A stretch of 64,000 nucleotides of DNA from Candidatus Nitrososphaera evergladensis SR1 (GTDB lineage: Archaea > Thermoproteota > Nitrososphaeria > Nitrososphaerales > Nitrososphaeraceae): the NCBI RefSeq assembly GCF_000730285.1, contig NZ_CP007174.1, positions 310,001-374,000 on the forward strand, written 5' to 3'. The notes under the pieces are model-generated. The model had not been told where the DNA came from. It worked only from the letters and a program-made list of their open reading frames with translations, and did not search any database. The position numbers and the translations under genes were made by a program. Of the stretch, positions 48,275-55,675 are shown piece after piece. Position 1 is the first letter of the stretch; each line of letters begins with the position of its first letter.

Positions 48275-49999
48275 CTACTTTAGCGCCTTTAGGAGCCTGT
48301 CTGCCGGCAATGTGTTGAGGACGTCCGCGGCTGTAGCCCACCCGCGCCGGGTCTGCCCTATGCCAAACTGCAGAAAAGCATAGTGCACAGGGTGGTGCGC
48401 GTCAGAGTCTATCGTCAGTTTCACGCCCTTTCTGACGGCCATCCTGACGTACTCGTCCTTGAGGTCAAGGCGGTTGTAGTGGGCATCTATCTCTAGCGCA
48501 GTGCTGGTGTCCCTTGCAACGTCTGTCAGCTTGGAAATATCCACGGGGTAGCCCTCGCGCCTGTTGATGAGCCGGCCAGTCGGGTGAAAGATGATGTCGA
48601 CGCTTGGGTTCTTTGCGGCATTTACAAGGCGCGCAGTCTGCTCCTCCATTGGCAGGCCAAAGTGGGAATGTATTGCGGCACCTACGATGTCCAGTTTGTC
48701 AAGTACGTTGTTTGCAATATCAAGTGACCCGTCCTTGCCAATGTTGACCTCTGCAGAGGAAAGCACCCTGATGCTATCAAGTTTATCGTTGAGCTCTGCT
48801 ATTTTCTGCGCCTGGTCCAAAAGCTCCTGCTCGTCAAGCCCGCCGGCCATCGCAAGGCTTTTCGTGTGGTCGGTAATGGCAATATAGTCAAGGCCAAACT
48901 CTTTGGCGGCAAGGGCCATCTCCTGTATAGTCGCCGTGCCGTCGCTGTTGTCGCTGTGCACTTGCAGGTCTCCCTTTAGGCTGCCGTACTCTATCAGGCT
49001 TGGCAGCCTGCCTTTGGCGGCAAGGTCTATCTCGCCGGCGTTTTCCCTCATCTCTGGCGCTATCCACGCAAGCCCCAGGGCCTTGTAGACATCCTCCTCG
49101 CTTGCGCCGGCTACCATTTTCTCGTTGTTTTCAAAGACGCCCCACTCGTTGAGGCGCAGGCCCCGTGCAATCGCTATCCTGCGAAGCTCCACGTTGTGCT
49201 CCTTGTTCCCTGTGAAATACAAGAGCGCAGAGCCCCAGCTTTTCTCCGGCACCGCCAAGAGGTCGCAGTCAATCCCGCCTGCAAGCCTCACAAACGCCTT
49301 GGCCGGCCCCCTGCTCTTTATCTCCTCGACCTCCGGCATTTTCACAAAAAAGTCCATGACGCTTTCCGGCTCGGAAGCGCACACGATATAGTCAAGGTCG
49401 CCTATTGTCTCTTTCATCCTGCGCGCCGAGCCCGCAAGAGCCGCAAGCTTGACACCTTTTAGCCCTTTCAGGCGCGCCTCTATTTTTTTTGCAAGAGGCC
49501 ACACTTCTCCTATTATGCTCCTTCCTCCGCTCTTTTTTGTAAACTCGATTTTCTTCAAGATGTCCTGCTCTTTTCTTGCAGTGATGCCCGGTACTGTCTT
49601 TAGCCGGCCTTCGCGCGCGGCTTTTTCAAGGCCGGCTAGGTCCGTCACCCCCAGCTTTTGGTGGATGGCCTTGAGCGTCTTTGGACCGATGCCCTCTATT
49701 GCTCCAAGCTGGCTGATGTCTATCGGGATCTTTTCCCTCAGCTCGTCAAGGTGCTTTATCCTGCCAGTCGTCAGGTACTCTTCAATTTTTGAAGCGATTG
49801 CCTTTCCGATGCCCGGCAGCTCTAGCAGCGCGTTAATGCCTCCTTTTTCATAGACATCCGCAACATCCTGCTCTAGCACCTCGATGCTGTCCGCCGCTTT
49901 GTAGTATGCACGAGACTTGAACTGGGCGTTCTCGGCGTCTTCGACTTCTGTCAGAAAGCCGATGTCGCGCAGCGCCTTGGCAACCTGTCCGTTTTTCAA
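48275..49999 (-). CDS. polX: DNA polymerase X family protein with PHP domain
   Basis: 574 residues, like bacterial and archaeal PolX. The N-terminal helix-hairpin-helix region (LLELPGIGKAIASKIEE and GIGPKTLKAIHQKLG) is followed by the nucleotidyltransferase motif GSARRMKETIGDLDYIV with the DxD metal ligands. From about residue 340 comes the PHP phosphoesterase domain (DLQVHSDNSDGTATIQEMA, IAITDHTKSLAM, GAAIHSHFGLP). It fills gaps in base-excision repair and may have 3'-5' exonuclease activity through the PHP domain. It is monocistronic. Confidence 0.94.
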   Translation of the reverse strand: MKNGQVAKALRDIGFLTEVEDAENAQFKSRAYYKAADSIEVLEQDVADVYEKGGINALLELPGIGKAIASKIEEYLTTGRIKHLDELREKIPIDISQLGAIEGIGPKTLKAIHQKLGVTDLAGLEKAAREGRLKTVPGITARKEQDILKKIEFTKKSGGRSIIGEVWPLAKKIEARLKGLKGVKLAALAGSARRMKETIGDLDYIVCASEPESVMDFFVKMPEVEEIKSRGPAKAFVRLAGGIDCDLLAVPEKSWGSALLYFTGNKEHNVELRRIAIARGLRLNEWGVFENNEKMVAGASEEDVYKALGLAWIAPEMRENAGEIDLAAKGRLPSLIEYGSLKGDLQVHSDNSDGTATIQEMALAAKEFGLDYIAITDHTKSLAMAGGLDEQELLDQAQKIAELNDKLDSIRVLSSAEVNIGKDGSLDIANNVLDKLDIVGAAIHSHFGLPMEEQTARLVNAAKNPSVDIIFHPTGRLINRREGYPVDISKLTDVARDTSTALEIDAHYNRLDLKDEYVRMAVRKGVKLTIDSDAHHPVHYAFLQFGIGQTRRGWATAADVLNTLPADRLLKALK

Positions 50000-50247
50000 G
50001 TGATCATACTACCTTACTGCGCATGGTTCTTAACGTTTATCAGTGAGCTTGCAGAAAATACGGGCACTGTTACTGCTGAACGGTAATGATGATGGCTTTC
50101 TAGCTCTGAGCCGTTCAGATTCTATTAATATTATGACCCCTAGCTTGCACACACACAAAGTGCCACTGTAAAGAGAGAGACGAAAAATGGGAGTGTATAG
50201 AGCCCGCGGCTGTACAAGCTTTGCCGGCGTGGTGCTGTGGACTACTA

Positions 50248-50403
50248 CTACTCCTCTCCAAGTCTGGCCAGCGTGTATCCTCCATCGACATATTTCTCGA
50301 TTGCAGGGTAGCCAGGGTCTTCCTGCACTATGAATGAGGCCGCAGTGTCAATGTCTGCTGTCTTCAACCCATTGAGCTTGGCAAGGCTTGCGCTTGTCTT
50401 CAT
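50248..50403 (-). CDS. 51-residue hypothetical protein, possibly truncated
   Basis: From an ATG at 50403 the frame reads KTSASLAKLNGLKTADIDTA, then IVQEDPGYPAIEKYVDGG and ends GEE. The frame is open upstream to about 50480 with protein-like sequence (CDAGNTAEGGISIDDETC) but has no start codon there, so an N-terminal part may be missing. Function unknown. Confidence 0.45.
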   Translation of the reverse strand: MKTSASLAKLNGLKTADIDTAASFIVQEDPGYPAIEKYVDGGYTLARLGEE

Positions 50404-50642
50404 GGTGCAGGTTTCATCATCGATCGAGATTCCGCCTTCAGCCGTATTTCCCGCATCGCATAGTTTACCTTTACTCCGATATGGGGGGAAAGCCTAGTTG
50501 CCGATAGCCAGAAGTTTCGTTCGGCGTCGGCGATAAAGAATTCTTGGGTACGTAAGCAAGCGGAGTGAATCCTGATCCCTACCTAGTACATTTCAAAAAA
50601 TCTTGCTTTATAGGTCTGTACTGCTATACTGTATGCATCACC

Positions 50643-51647
50643 ATGCAAACAACTCTTGTTTGCTTTGCATGCGGAAACGAGCTGTTGATATCCGACCAAG
50701 AGTCAGGAGAGATTGTCTGTGGTTATTGCGGAGTCGTATTAGCTGAACGAGAAGAGGATCTTGCGCACGATGCCCGGACCTTTTTTGACGATTTTAAAGA
50801 CGGAAGGAGGACCGGCCCCCGTTATTCTTTATCGCAAAATAACAAAGGATTCTCTACAAAGATGGGCAGAAGGATCTACGTGTCAGGCACACTGCCTGAA
50901 GGTTCTTCCATAAAATTGCGCGATTTTGGTAGAATCAAGGTTTGGGACTCGAGAATAAGGAATTCCCATGAAAAGGGGCTTAGGCCTGCCTTTCATTATC
51001 TTCAAGGGATCCGTGAAAACCTTGGCCTTCCAGACGCGGTGGTTGAAAGGTCTGCATACTTTATCAGAAAGGCAAGCGAATTGGGCCTAACAAAGGGGCG
51101 CACCATCGTATCGATTACAGCGGCATCCGTGTATCTTGCATGTCGAGAGTCTGAAACCCCGCGGAGCCTTGCCGAAGTCGCTAAGGCTAGTAACACTGAC
51201 CGCAGACGGCTTTCAAAAGACTACAGGCTTCTCTTGCGTACCTTTAACGAAAATCTCCCAGTCACTTCCATGTCTAGATGTGTCACCAAAATAGCAAACA
51301 TGGTTGGTGTTAGCGAATCCAAAAAGAGGCAGGCAATTGAGCTCGTAAATGCATTGGAGTCTGTCGGAGTGTCTACTGGCAAGTCCCCTCTCGGATTTGC
51401 GGCTTCGGTTATCTATCTTGTTTGCAAGAATACCAATGAAGAGAGAACCCAAAAACTTCTTGCCGAAGTTGCCGGTGTCACAGAAGTGACGATAAGGAAC
51501 AGGTATGCCGAGCTGGTTAAACTGATTACGTCAAGAAAGGTACTGGTTTTTGATGCGTCATTACTATCCATTTTGGCGCCGGTTTCTGTATATCTTGTCG
51601 TGATAGCTCAGCATATGTGGAGACATTTGCCAGTGATTGCACATTAA
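50643..51647 (+). CDS. tfb: Transcription initiation factor B (TFB)
   Basis: 334 residues from an ATG at 50643; the upstream frame adds no motif. The N-terminal zinc ribbon is CFACGNE...CGYCGVVL. Then follows a B-finger/linker region, then two cyclin repeats (IVSITAASVYLACRESETPR and LGFAASVIYLVCKNTNEERT). It recruits RNA polymerase to TATA-bound TBP. The C-terminus ends in an extra hydrophobic stretch (LLSILAPVSVYLVVIAQ) not typical of TFB, which may come from readthrough of a changed 3' end. Nitrososphaera genomes carry several TFB copies. Confidence 0.9.
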   Translation: MQTTLVCFACGNELLISDQESGEIVCGYCGVVLAEREEDLAHDARTFFDDFKDGRRTGPRYSLSQNNKGFSTKMGRRIYVSGTLPEGSSIKLRDFGRIKVWDSRIRNSHEKGLRPAFHYLQGIRENLGLPDAVVERSAYFIRKASELGLTKGRTIVSITAASVYLACRESETPRSLAEVAKASNTDRRRLSKDYRLLLRTFNENLPVTSMSRCVTKIANMVGVSESKKRQAIELVNALESVGVSTGKSPLGFAASVIYLVCKNTNEERTQKLLAEVAGVTEVTIRNRYAELVKLITSRKVLVFDASLLSILAPVSVYLVVIAQHMWRHLPVIAH

Positions 51648-51701
51648 AGAATTTGCGAACATATAGCAGTCAAAGACTGATGCTTAATTATTATACTAAA
51701 G

Positions 51702-51756
51702 GAACATGGGAAATGGGACTTGGTGGAAATGCCGTAAATGACCACTTCCCATGTTC
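51702..51756. repeat. 11-bp inverted repeat with long loop
   Basis: GAACATGGGAA (51702-51712) and TTCCCATGTTC (51746-51756) are exact complements around 33 bases, in which GTGG / CCAC can add four more pairs. It follows the tfb stop by about 55 bases and may be a terminator or a regulatory RNA element. Confidence 0.5.
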
Positions 51757-51843
51757 ATGTGAGTCGTTACTAGCGGTTATATGATATGCGATTTTACCAT
51801 TGATAATACGCCTTTTTGCGCTATCATAAGCGATAGCTATTAC

Positions 51844-51897
51844 TCAAAAGCGCCGCTGATACAATTTGTACAAGCTGATTATTCAACGCGCTTTTGA
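51844..51897. repeat. 10-bp inverted repeat upstream of the small-protein cassette
   Basis: TCAAAAGCGC (51844-51853) and GCGCTTTTGA (51888-51897) are exact complements. The loop of 34 bases contains TTGTACAA, itself a palindrome. It lies 37 bases before the ATG at 51934, so it may act as an operator or mRNA leader structure. Confidence 0.45.
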
Positions 51898-51933
51898 TTC
51901 CTACAAAGTCCCGCTGACGCCTATGTCCGTGCT

Positions 51934-52110
51934 ATGAGCATCGTTAATCTCTGTTCTTTGCAATATTATGTCGTGATCGAAATGATCGAAGCAATCGGAT
52001 ACGTGGCAATGGGCTTTATTGCGACATTCGCGGCAATGGAAGCTGCCTGGAGGATCGCAAAGCGCGATGCACCTGCTCTGCAAGCGGCCGCTGCGGCAAG
52101 GGTCAAGTAA
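51934..52110 (+). CDS. Small single-span membrane protein (cassette copy 2, gene A)
   Basis: 58 residues from an ATG at 51934 (51982 is a shorter option). The helix MIEAIGYVAMGFIATFAAME is followed by AAWRIAKRD and an Ala-rich tail. It shares the GF-x2-TFAAMEAAWR-x-AK core with the protein at 6285-6479. The next tiny gene begins two bases after the stop. A small subunit of a membrane complex is likely; see the finding on the duplicated cassette. Confidence 0.7.
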   Translation: MSIVNLCSLQYYVVIEMIEAIGYVAMGFIATFAAMEAAWRIAKRDAPALQAAAAARVK

Positions 52111-52112
52111 AA

Positions 52113-52229
52113 ATGGAACCCTATGAAATCGCCGGCATTGCCGGCGTAGCCTTTATCGCGTGGCTTGTATGCTCTAAAGTGCTCGACGACGAGATGCGCC
52201 TGCGGCTCAAGAGAAAGTCCTCTGGGTAG
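52113..52229 (+). CDS. 38-residue membrane microprotein (cassette copy 2, gene B)
   Basis: ATG at 52113, two bases after gene A, opens a frame MEPYEIAGIAGVAFIAWLVC with one helix and a basic tail (DDEMRLRLKRKSSG). The plan (MEP start, one helix, basic tail) matches the frameshifted copy at 6485-6648. It is too short for standard gene callers. Confidence 0.65.
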   Translation: MEPYEIAGIAGVAFIAWLVCSKVLDDEMRLRLKRKSSG

Positions 52230-52245
52230 GTAATATTATAAGGCA

Positions 52246-52695
52246 ATGGGCAGGCACAGCTGCTCTGCACACATGCCGCCGTACCAGGACGCAGACGAAG
52301 GGCACAGGATTTTGATAGACGACGTTTTAGCGCACTGCAGGCAGGTCTTTGGCCAAGGCCTGCAGCTTGAAGCGATACTTTTGGCGCACGAATACCTTGA
52401 GCAGAGGCTCAACAACTTTTACAAACACGGAGACGTGCAGGTGCACCGCAAGTTCAAGCATATCATTGACGCCCTGCATTCAAACCGCCACCTTTCAGAC
52501 GAGGATTACACTGTTCTAAACGAGTTCAACAGGCTGCGCAACATAAACTCGCACAGGGCGCTTGACGATACGCTTGAGCTGCGGGGCGCAAAAAAGGGCG
52601 ACATGGCAAGGGCAATGGATCTTGCACAGGAATGCGATGCGATAATTTCCAGGCTGCCAAAGAAGAGGGCGGCTGGAAAAAAGAAGCGCATCTAG
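52246..52695 (+). CDS. HEPN-like hypothetical protein
   Basis: 149 residues, fully helical (DVLAHCRQVFGQGLQLEAIL, then VLNEFNRLRNINSHRAL). The motif RNINSH fits the R-x4-6-H pattern of HEPN RNases and HEPN-like domains. The C-terminus is basic (KKRAAGKKKRI). It could be a toxin-like RNase or a nucleotide-binding helper, but only the motif supports this. The gene starts 17 bases after the cassette and the dCMP deaminase gene follows. Confidence 0.65.
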   Translation: MGRHSCSAHMPPYQDADEGHRILIDDVLAHCRQVFGQGLQLEAILLAHEYLEQRLNNFYKHGDVQVHRKFKHIIDALHSNRHLSDEDYTVLNEFNRLRNINSHRALDDTLELRGAKKGDMARAMDLAQECDAIISRLPKKRAAGKKKRI

Positions 52696-52730
52696 CCGAC
52701 AGCTTTTATAGTAATCCTGCCAACTACCGC

Positions 52731-53273
52731 ATGATGCAAAGGCCCGACTGGGATACCTATTTCATGCTGCAGGCCGAGATAGCCAAGCTCCGCTCAAACT
52801 GCCTGACGCGCCACATCGGCGCAGTCATTGTCAAGGAAAACAGGCAGATAGCGACCGGCTACAACGGCACCCCGCCGGGGATAAAGAATTGCTTTGAGGG
52901 CGGATGCCCAAGGTGCCTTGCCCGGGTCAGGGGTGAGGTCAAGTCCGGCGAGAGCCTTGACAGGTGCCTGTGCACGCACGCTGAGGCAAACGCAATAATG
53001 CAGTGCGCCATGTTTGGAAACGCCGGCAGCACCCGGGGTGCAACCCTGTATTCCACTTTTGCACCGTGCATTGAATGCAGCAAGATGGCGATAAGCGTCG
53101 GCATCAAGAGAATAGTGGTAATTGCAGATTATCCTGAGGACGGGACGCAGCTACTGCGTGACGCAGGAGTAGAGCTTGTCAAGCTGAACCCTGAAAAACT
53201 AAGTCCCTGGCTCACCATCATCCCGCAGGACCCCGAGTCGTCGGCTAAGGCAGTTAGCAGTAGCCGCAAATAA
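52731..53273 (+). CDS. dCMP deaminase-family protein
   Basis: 180 residues from ATG 52731. The zinc deaminase motifs are CTHAEANAIMQ (His-Ala-Glu) and FAPCIECSKM (Pro-Cys-x2-Cys). The dCMP deaminase-type insert is GYNGTPPGIKNCFEGGCPR. It converts dCMP to dUMP for thymidylate synthesis. The C-terminus is a short tail. It follows the HEPN-like gene by 35 bases. Confidence 0.92.
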   Translation: MMQRPDWDTYFMLQAEIAKLRSNCLTRHIGAVIVKENRQIATGYNGTPPGIKNCFEGGCPRCLARVRGEVKSGESLDRCLCTHAEANAIMQCAMFGNAGSTRGATLYSTFAPCIECSKMAISVGIKRIVVIADYPEDGTQLLRDAGVELVKLNPEKLSPWLTIIPQDPESSAKAVSSSRK

Positions 53274-53287
53274 TATAGTTGTAAAAT

Positions 53288-53962
53288 ATGAACAACGTCC
53301 ACACCACGCAGTTCAACGTGCAGCTGTATTTTCGCAGGCCGGCACTTGACAGCGAGCTTTTGGGAACCATGTTTTCAAGCGCGCAGGGGTTTGAGGCCAA
53401 GCCGGTCACGGACGATTATGGCACGCACCCCATGCAGGGGGCGATGTCGTTTTACCGCGAGGGGTTCCGGATTGCGCCTGTGCAGTCAAACGTGCTGCCG
53501 TTTCGCATCTTGCAGGTGATGAGCTACCCAAACGTGCTGAAAGAACCTGACTCGGAGACGCTTGCGTGCCTGCGCTTTGCCGTGTCGAAGTTGCAGGAGC
53601 ACTTGCATATTGACATTGAAAACGACATCTACGCCGTGCGCGTCGTTTCGCACGCCATAGTGGACGGCAGCAAGCAATACGTCCTTTCAAAACTGACAAC
53701 CATTGAAAACGTGCCTGCGCTTGCCGGCAGGTACGTCGCCCACAAGAACCCGATGGACGCGCTGCAAATAGTGACGAAAACCGGAAGCGAGCTGTCGCAA
53801 AAATCGTGGAGCGACATCCGCGTGAGCCAGTTCAAAGAGAGCTCGTACGTGGTGACGATTTTCCATGAAGCCGAGTCGCTTGCCCTTGCGCTGGACTGGA
53901 TAGCGCAGGTAAAGCAGTTTGTCGCGACAATGATCCAAGAGATGGAACAGGCAGTATCATGA
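53288..53962 (+). CDS. Hypothetical protein
   Basis: 224 residues. Alpha/beta pattern with TTQFNVQLYFRRPALDSEL and YVLSKLTTIENVPALAGRYV. No motif I recognise. Its last four bases overlap the start of the GNAT gene (ATGA), so they are translationally coupled. Confidence 0.7.
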   Translation: MNNVHTTQFNVQLYFRRPALDSELLGTMFSSAQGFEAKPVTDDYGTHPMQGAMSFYREGFRIAPVQSNVLPFRILQVMSYPNVLKEPDSETLACLRFAVSKLQEHLHIDIENDIYAVRVVSHAIVDGSKQYVLSKLTTIENVPALAGRYVAHKNPMDALQIVTKTGSELSQKSWSDIRVSQFKESSYVVTIFHEAESLALALDWIAQVKQFVATMIQEMEQAVS

Positions 53963-54834
53963 CTATAAAGATACGACGGGCGAAAAGCTCTGACAAGGAA
54001 GAGATCCTCAGCTTTTGCACCAACACGTTCAGCTGGGGCGACTATATTGACCAGGTATGGGACTATTGGTTTTCTGGCAAGAACGGGCGGCTGTTTGTCG
54101 TCGAAGATGACAAAGGCAGGCGGCGGATAGGCATGTCGCACGTCGCAATGTGTCCGAGAGGCAGATCGGCATGGCTTGAAGGCGTAAGGGTACGCCCCGA
54201 ATACAGGAGGTTCAATATTGCCACGGAGCTCTTGAACGAGATGCTTGCCTATGCAGGCAGGCATGGGGCAAGGCAGGCATCTGCCATAGTCTCTAGCGAG
54301 AACGTGCCGTCACAGCGTATGATGGAGAAAAACGGCTTTGCCGTTGTTTCAAGGTGGGTCTATTACAGCACCGACCAAAAGTTTGGACGACAGAAAACCA
54401 AGGCGAGGCTTGCCACCTCGGCAGATATCGACAGAATCTGGACATACCTGCAAAAGTCACGGATCTACCGCCTGTCTGCCGGCACGTACGTCAGGGCATG
54501 GCACTGGTATCCTCTTGACAAAAAAGCGTTGCGAGGACTCATCAGGAAAAAGAGCGTCGTCATGACGGGCGAGATCGACGGCGTCGTTATCATCAATGCC
54601 AAGGGCTACTGGAAAAGGACTGACGTGCTGCAGATCGTGTACCTTGACTCGGCATCGAAAAAGTCCTTGCAAGATCTCCTTGCATTTGCCGCCAACATGT
54701 ACAGCAAAGGCAGGTATGAGCGCATGCACGTTGTATGCTACGACAGCAAGAGCATCACGTCAATGCTTAAGAGCTTCAAGAAGGAAGAGGATTCGGAACT
54801 ATTTTTGCTATATAACAAGAAATTTAAGCAGTGA
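53959..54834 (+). CDS. GNAT-family N-acetyltransferase
   Basis: 291 residues. The acetyl-CoA-binding region is VRPEYRRFNIATELLNEMLA, then RHGARQASAIVSSENVPSQR and MMEKNGFAVVSRW. The motif A sequence is R-x2-N-I-A rather than the usual R-x2-G-x-G/A. A C-terminal domain of about 130 residues follows that may be a second, degenerate GNAT domain. The substrate is unknown. It overlaps the preceding gene by four bases. Confidence 0.85.
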   Translation: MTIKIRRAKSSDKEEILSFCTNTFSWGDYIDQVWDYWFSGKNGRLFVVEDDKGRRRIGMSHVAMCPRGRSAWLEGVRVRPEYRRFNIATELLNEMLAYAGRHGARQASAIVSSENVPSQRMMEKNGFAVVSRWVYYSTDQKFGRQKTKARLATSADIDRIWTYLQKSRIYRLSAGTYVRAWHWYPLDKKALRGLIRKKSVVMTGEIDGVVIINAKGYWKRTDVLQIVYLDSASKKSLQDLLAFAANMYSKGRYERMHVVCYDSKSITSMLKSFKKEEDSELFLLYNKKFKQ

Positions 54835-54847
54835 TGCTTGCAGGCAC

Positions 54848-55675
54848 ATGATGATGGCGCTGGCAATGGACTTTAAATTCCTTCAAGTCGGCGGGCTGCG
54901 TGTGCGCTATGTCGACTTGGGCAACAGCGGCAGCAGGCCCTTGCTCTTGTTGCACGGCTTGGGGGGTGCGATAGAGAGCTGGACAAACAATATCGACAGG
55001 CTTGCAAAGGAGGAGAATCTGCGCGTGGTAGCCCTTGACCTGCCTGGCTTTGGATTTAGCGACAAGCCGAAAATGAGATACACGATAAAGTTCTATGTTG
55101 ATTTTGTCGCAAAATTTGCAAAGGCGCTCGACATTGCGCCATTTGCAGTCGCCGGCTCGTCGCTTGGCGGCCACGTTGCCTGCGAGCTTGCCCTCACGCA
55201 CCCTGACCTCGTTTCAAAGTTGATCCTGATAAGCCCGTCCGGGGCACTTCCAAAATCGTTCAAGGGATCGCCGGCGCTCTGGCGCTACGTCAAGGTGCTC
55301 AAGGCAAAGTCGGTGGGAGGGGCAAAAAAGGCGCTTTACGCTGTCGACAACAAGCCTGTGAGTGACGCTTATGCCAAGGCCGCGTACGACAAGTTTGCCA
55401 TGCCCGGGGCAAAGGAGGCGTTTCTGTCCGCCTTGGCGGGGAGCGCACGAGCTCCGCGCCTCACCATCAGCCGGCTGTCAAAAATCAGGGCGCCGGCCCT
55501 AGTGCTGTGGGGCAAGGACGACACCATGATCCCTGCCAAGTATGTTGAGCCGTTTGTGAAAACAAAGAACATCCGCGTCGTGCTCTTGGAGAACTGTGGC
55601 CACCGCCCGCACGTCGACAGGCCGCAGCTCTTTGACAAGATAGTTGCAGACTTTGTAAAGGAAAATGATGGCTAG
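54848..55675 (+). CDS. Alpha/beta hydrolase
   Basis: 275 residues from ATG 54848. The oxyanion region is LLLLHGLGGAIESW, the nucleophile elbow is AGSSLGGHVA with Ser, the acid is in VLWGKDDTMIP and the catalytic His in LENCGHRPHVDR. It is a typical small-molecule ester or C-C hydrolase. The substrate is unknown. It follows the GNAT gene by 13 bases; its stop overlaps the stop of the convergent aminopeptidase gene. Confidence 0.9.
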   Translation: MMMALAMDFKFLQVGGLRVRYVDLGNSGSRPLLLLHGLGGAIESWTNNIDRLAKEENLRVVALDLPGFGFSDKPKMRYTIKFYVDFVAKFAKALDIAPFAVAGSSLGGHVACELALTHPDLVSKLILISPSGALPKSFKGSPALWRYVKVLKAKSVGGAKKALYAVDNKPVSDAYAKAAYDKFAMPGAKEAFLSALAGSARAPRLTISRLSKIRAPALVLWGKDDTMIPAKYVEPFVKTKNIRVVLLENCGHRPHVDRPQLFDKIVADFVKENDG

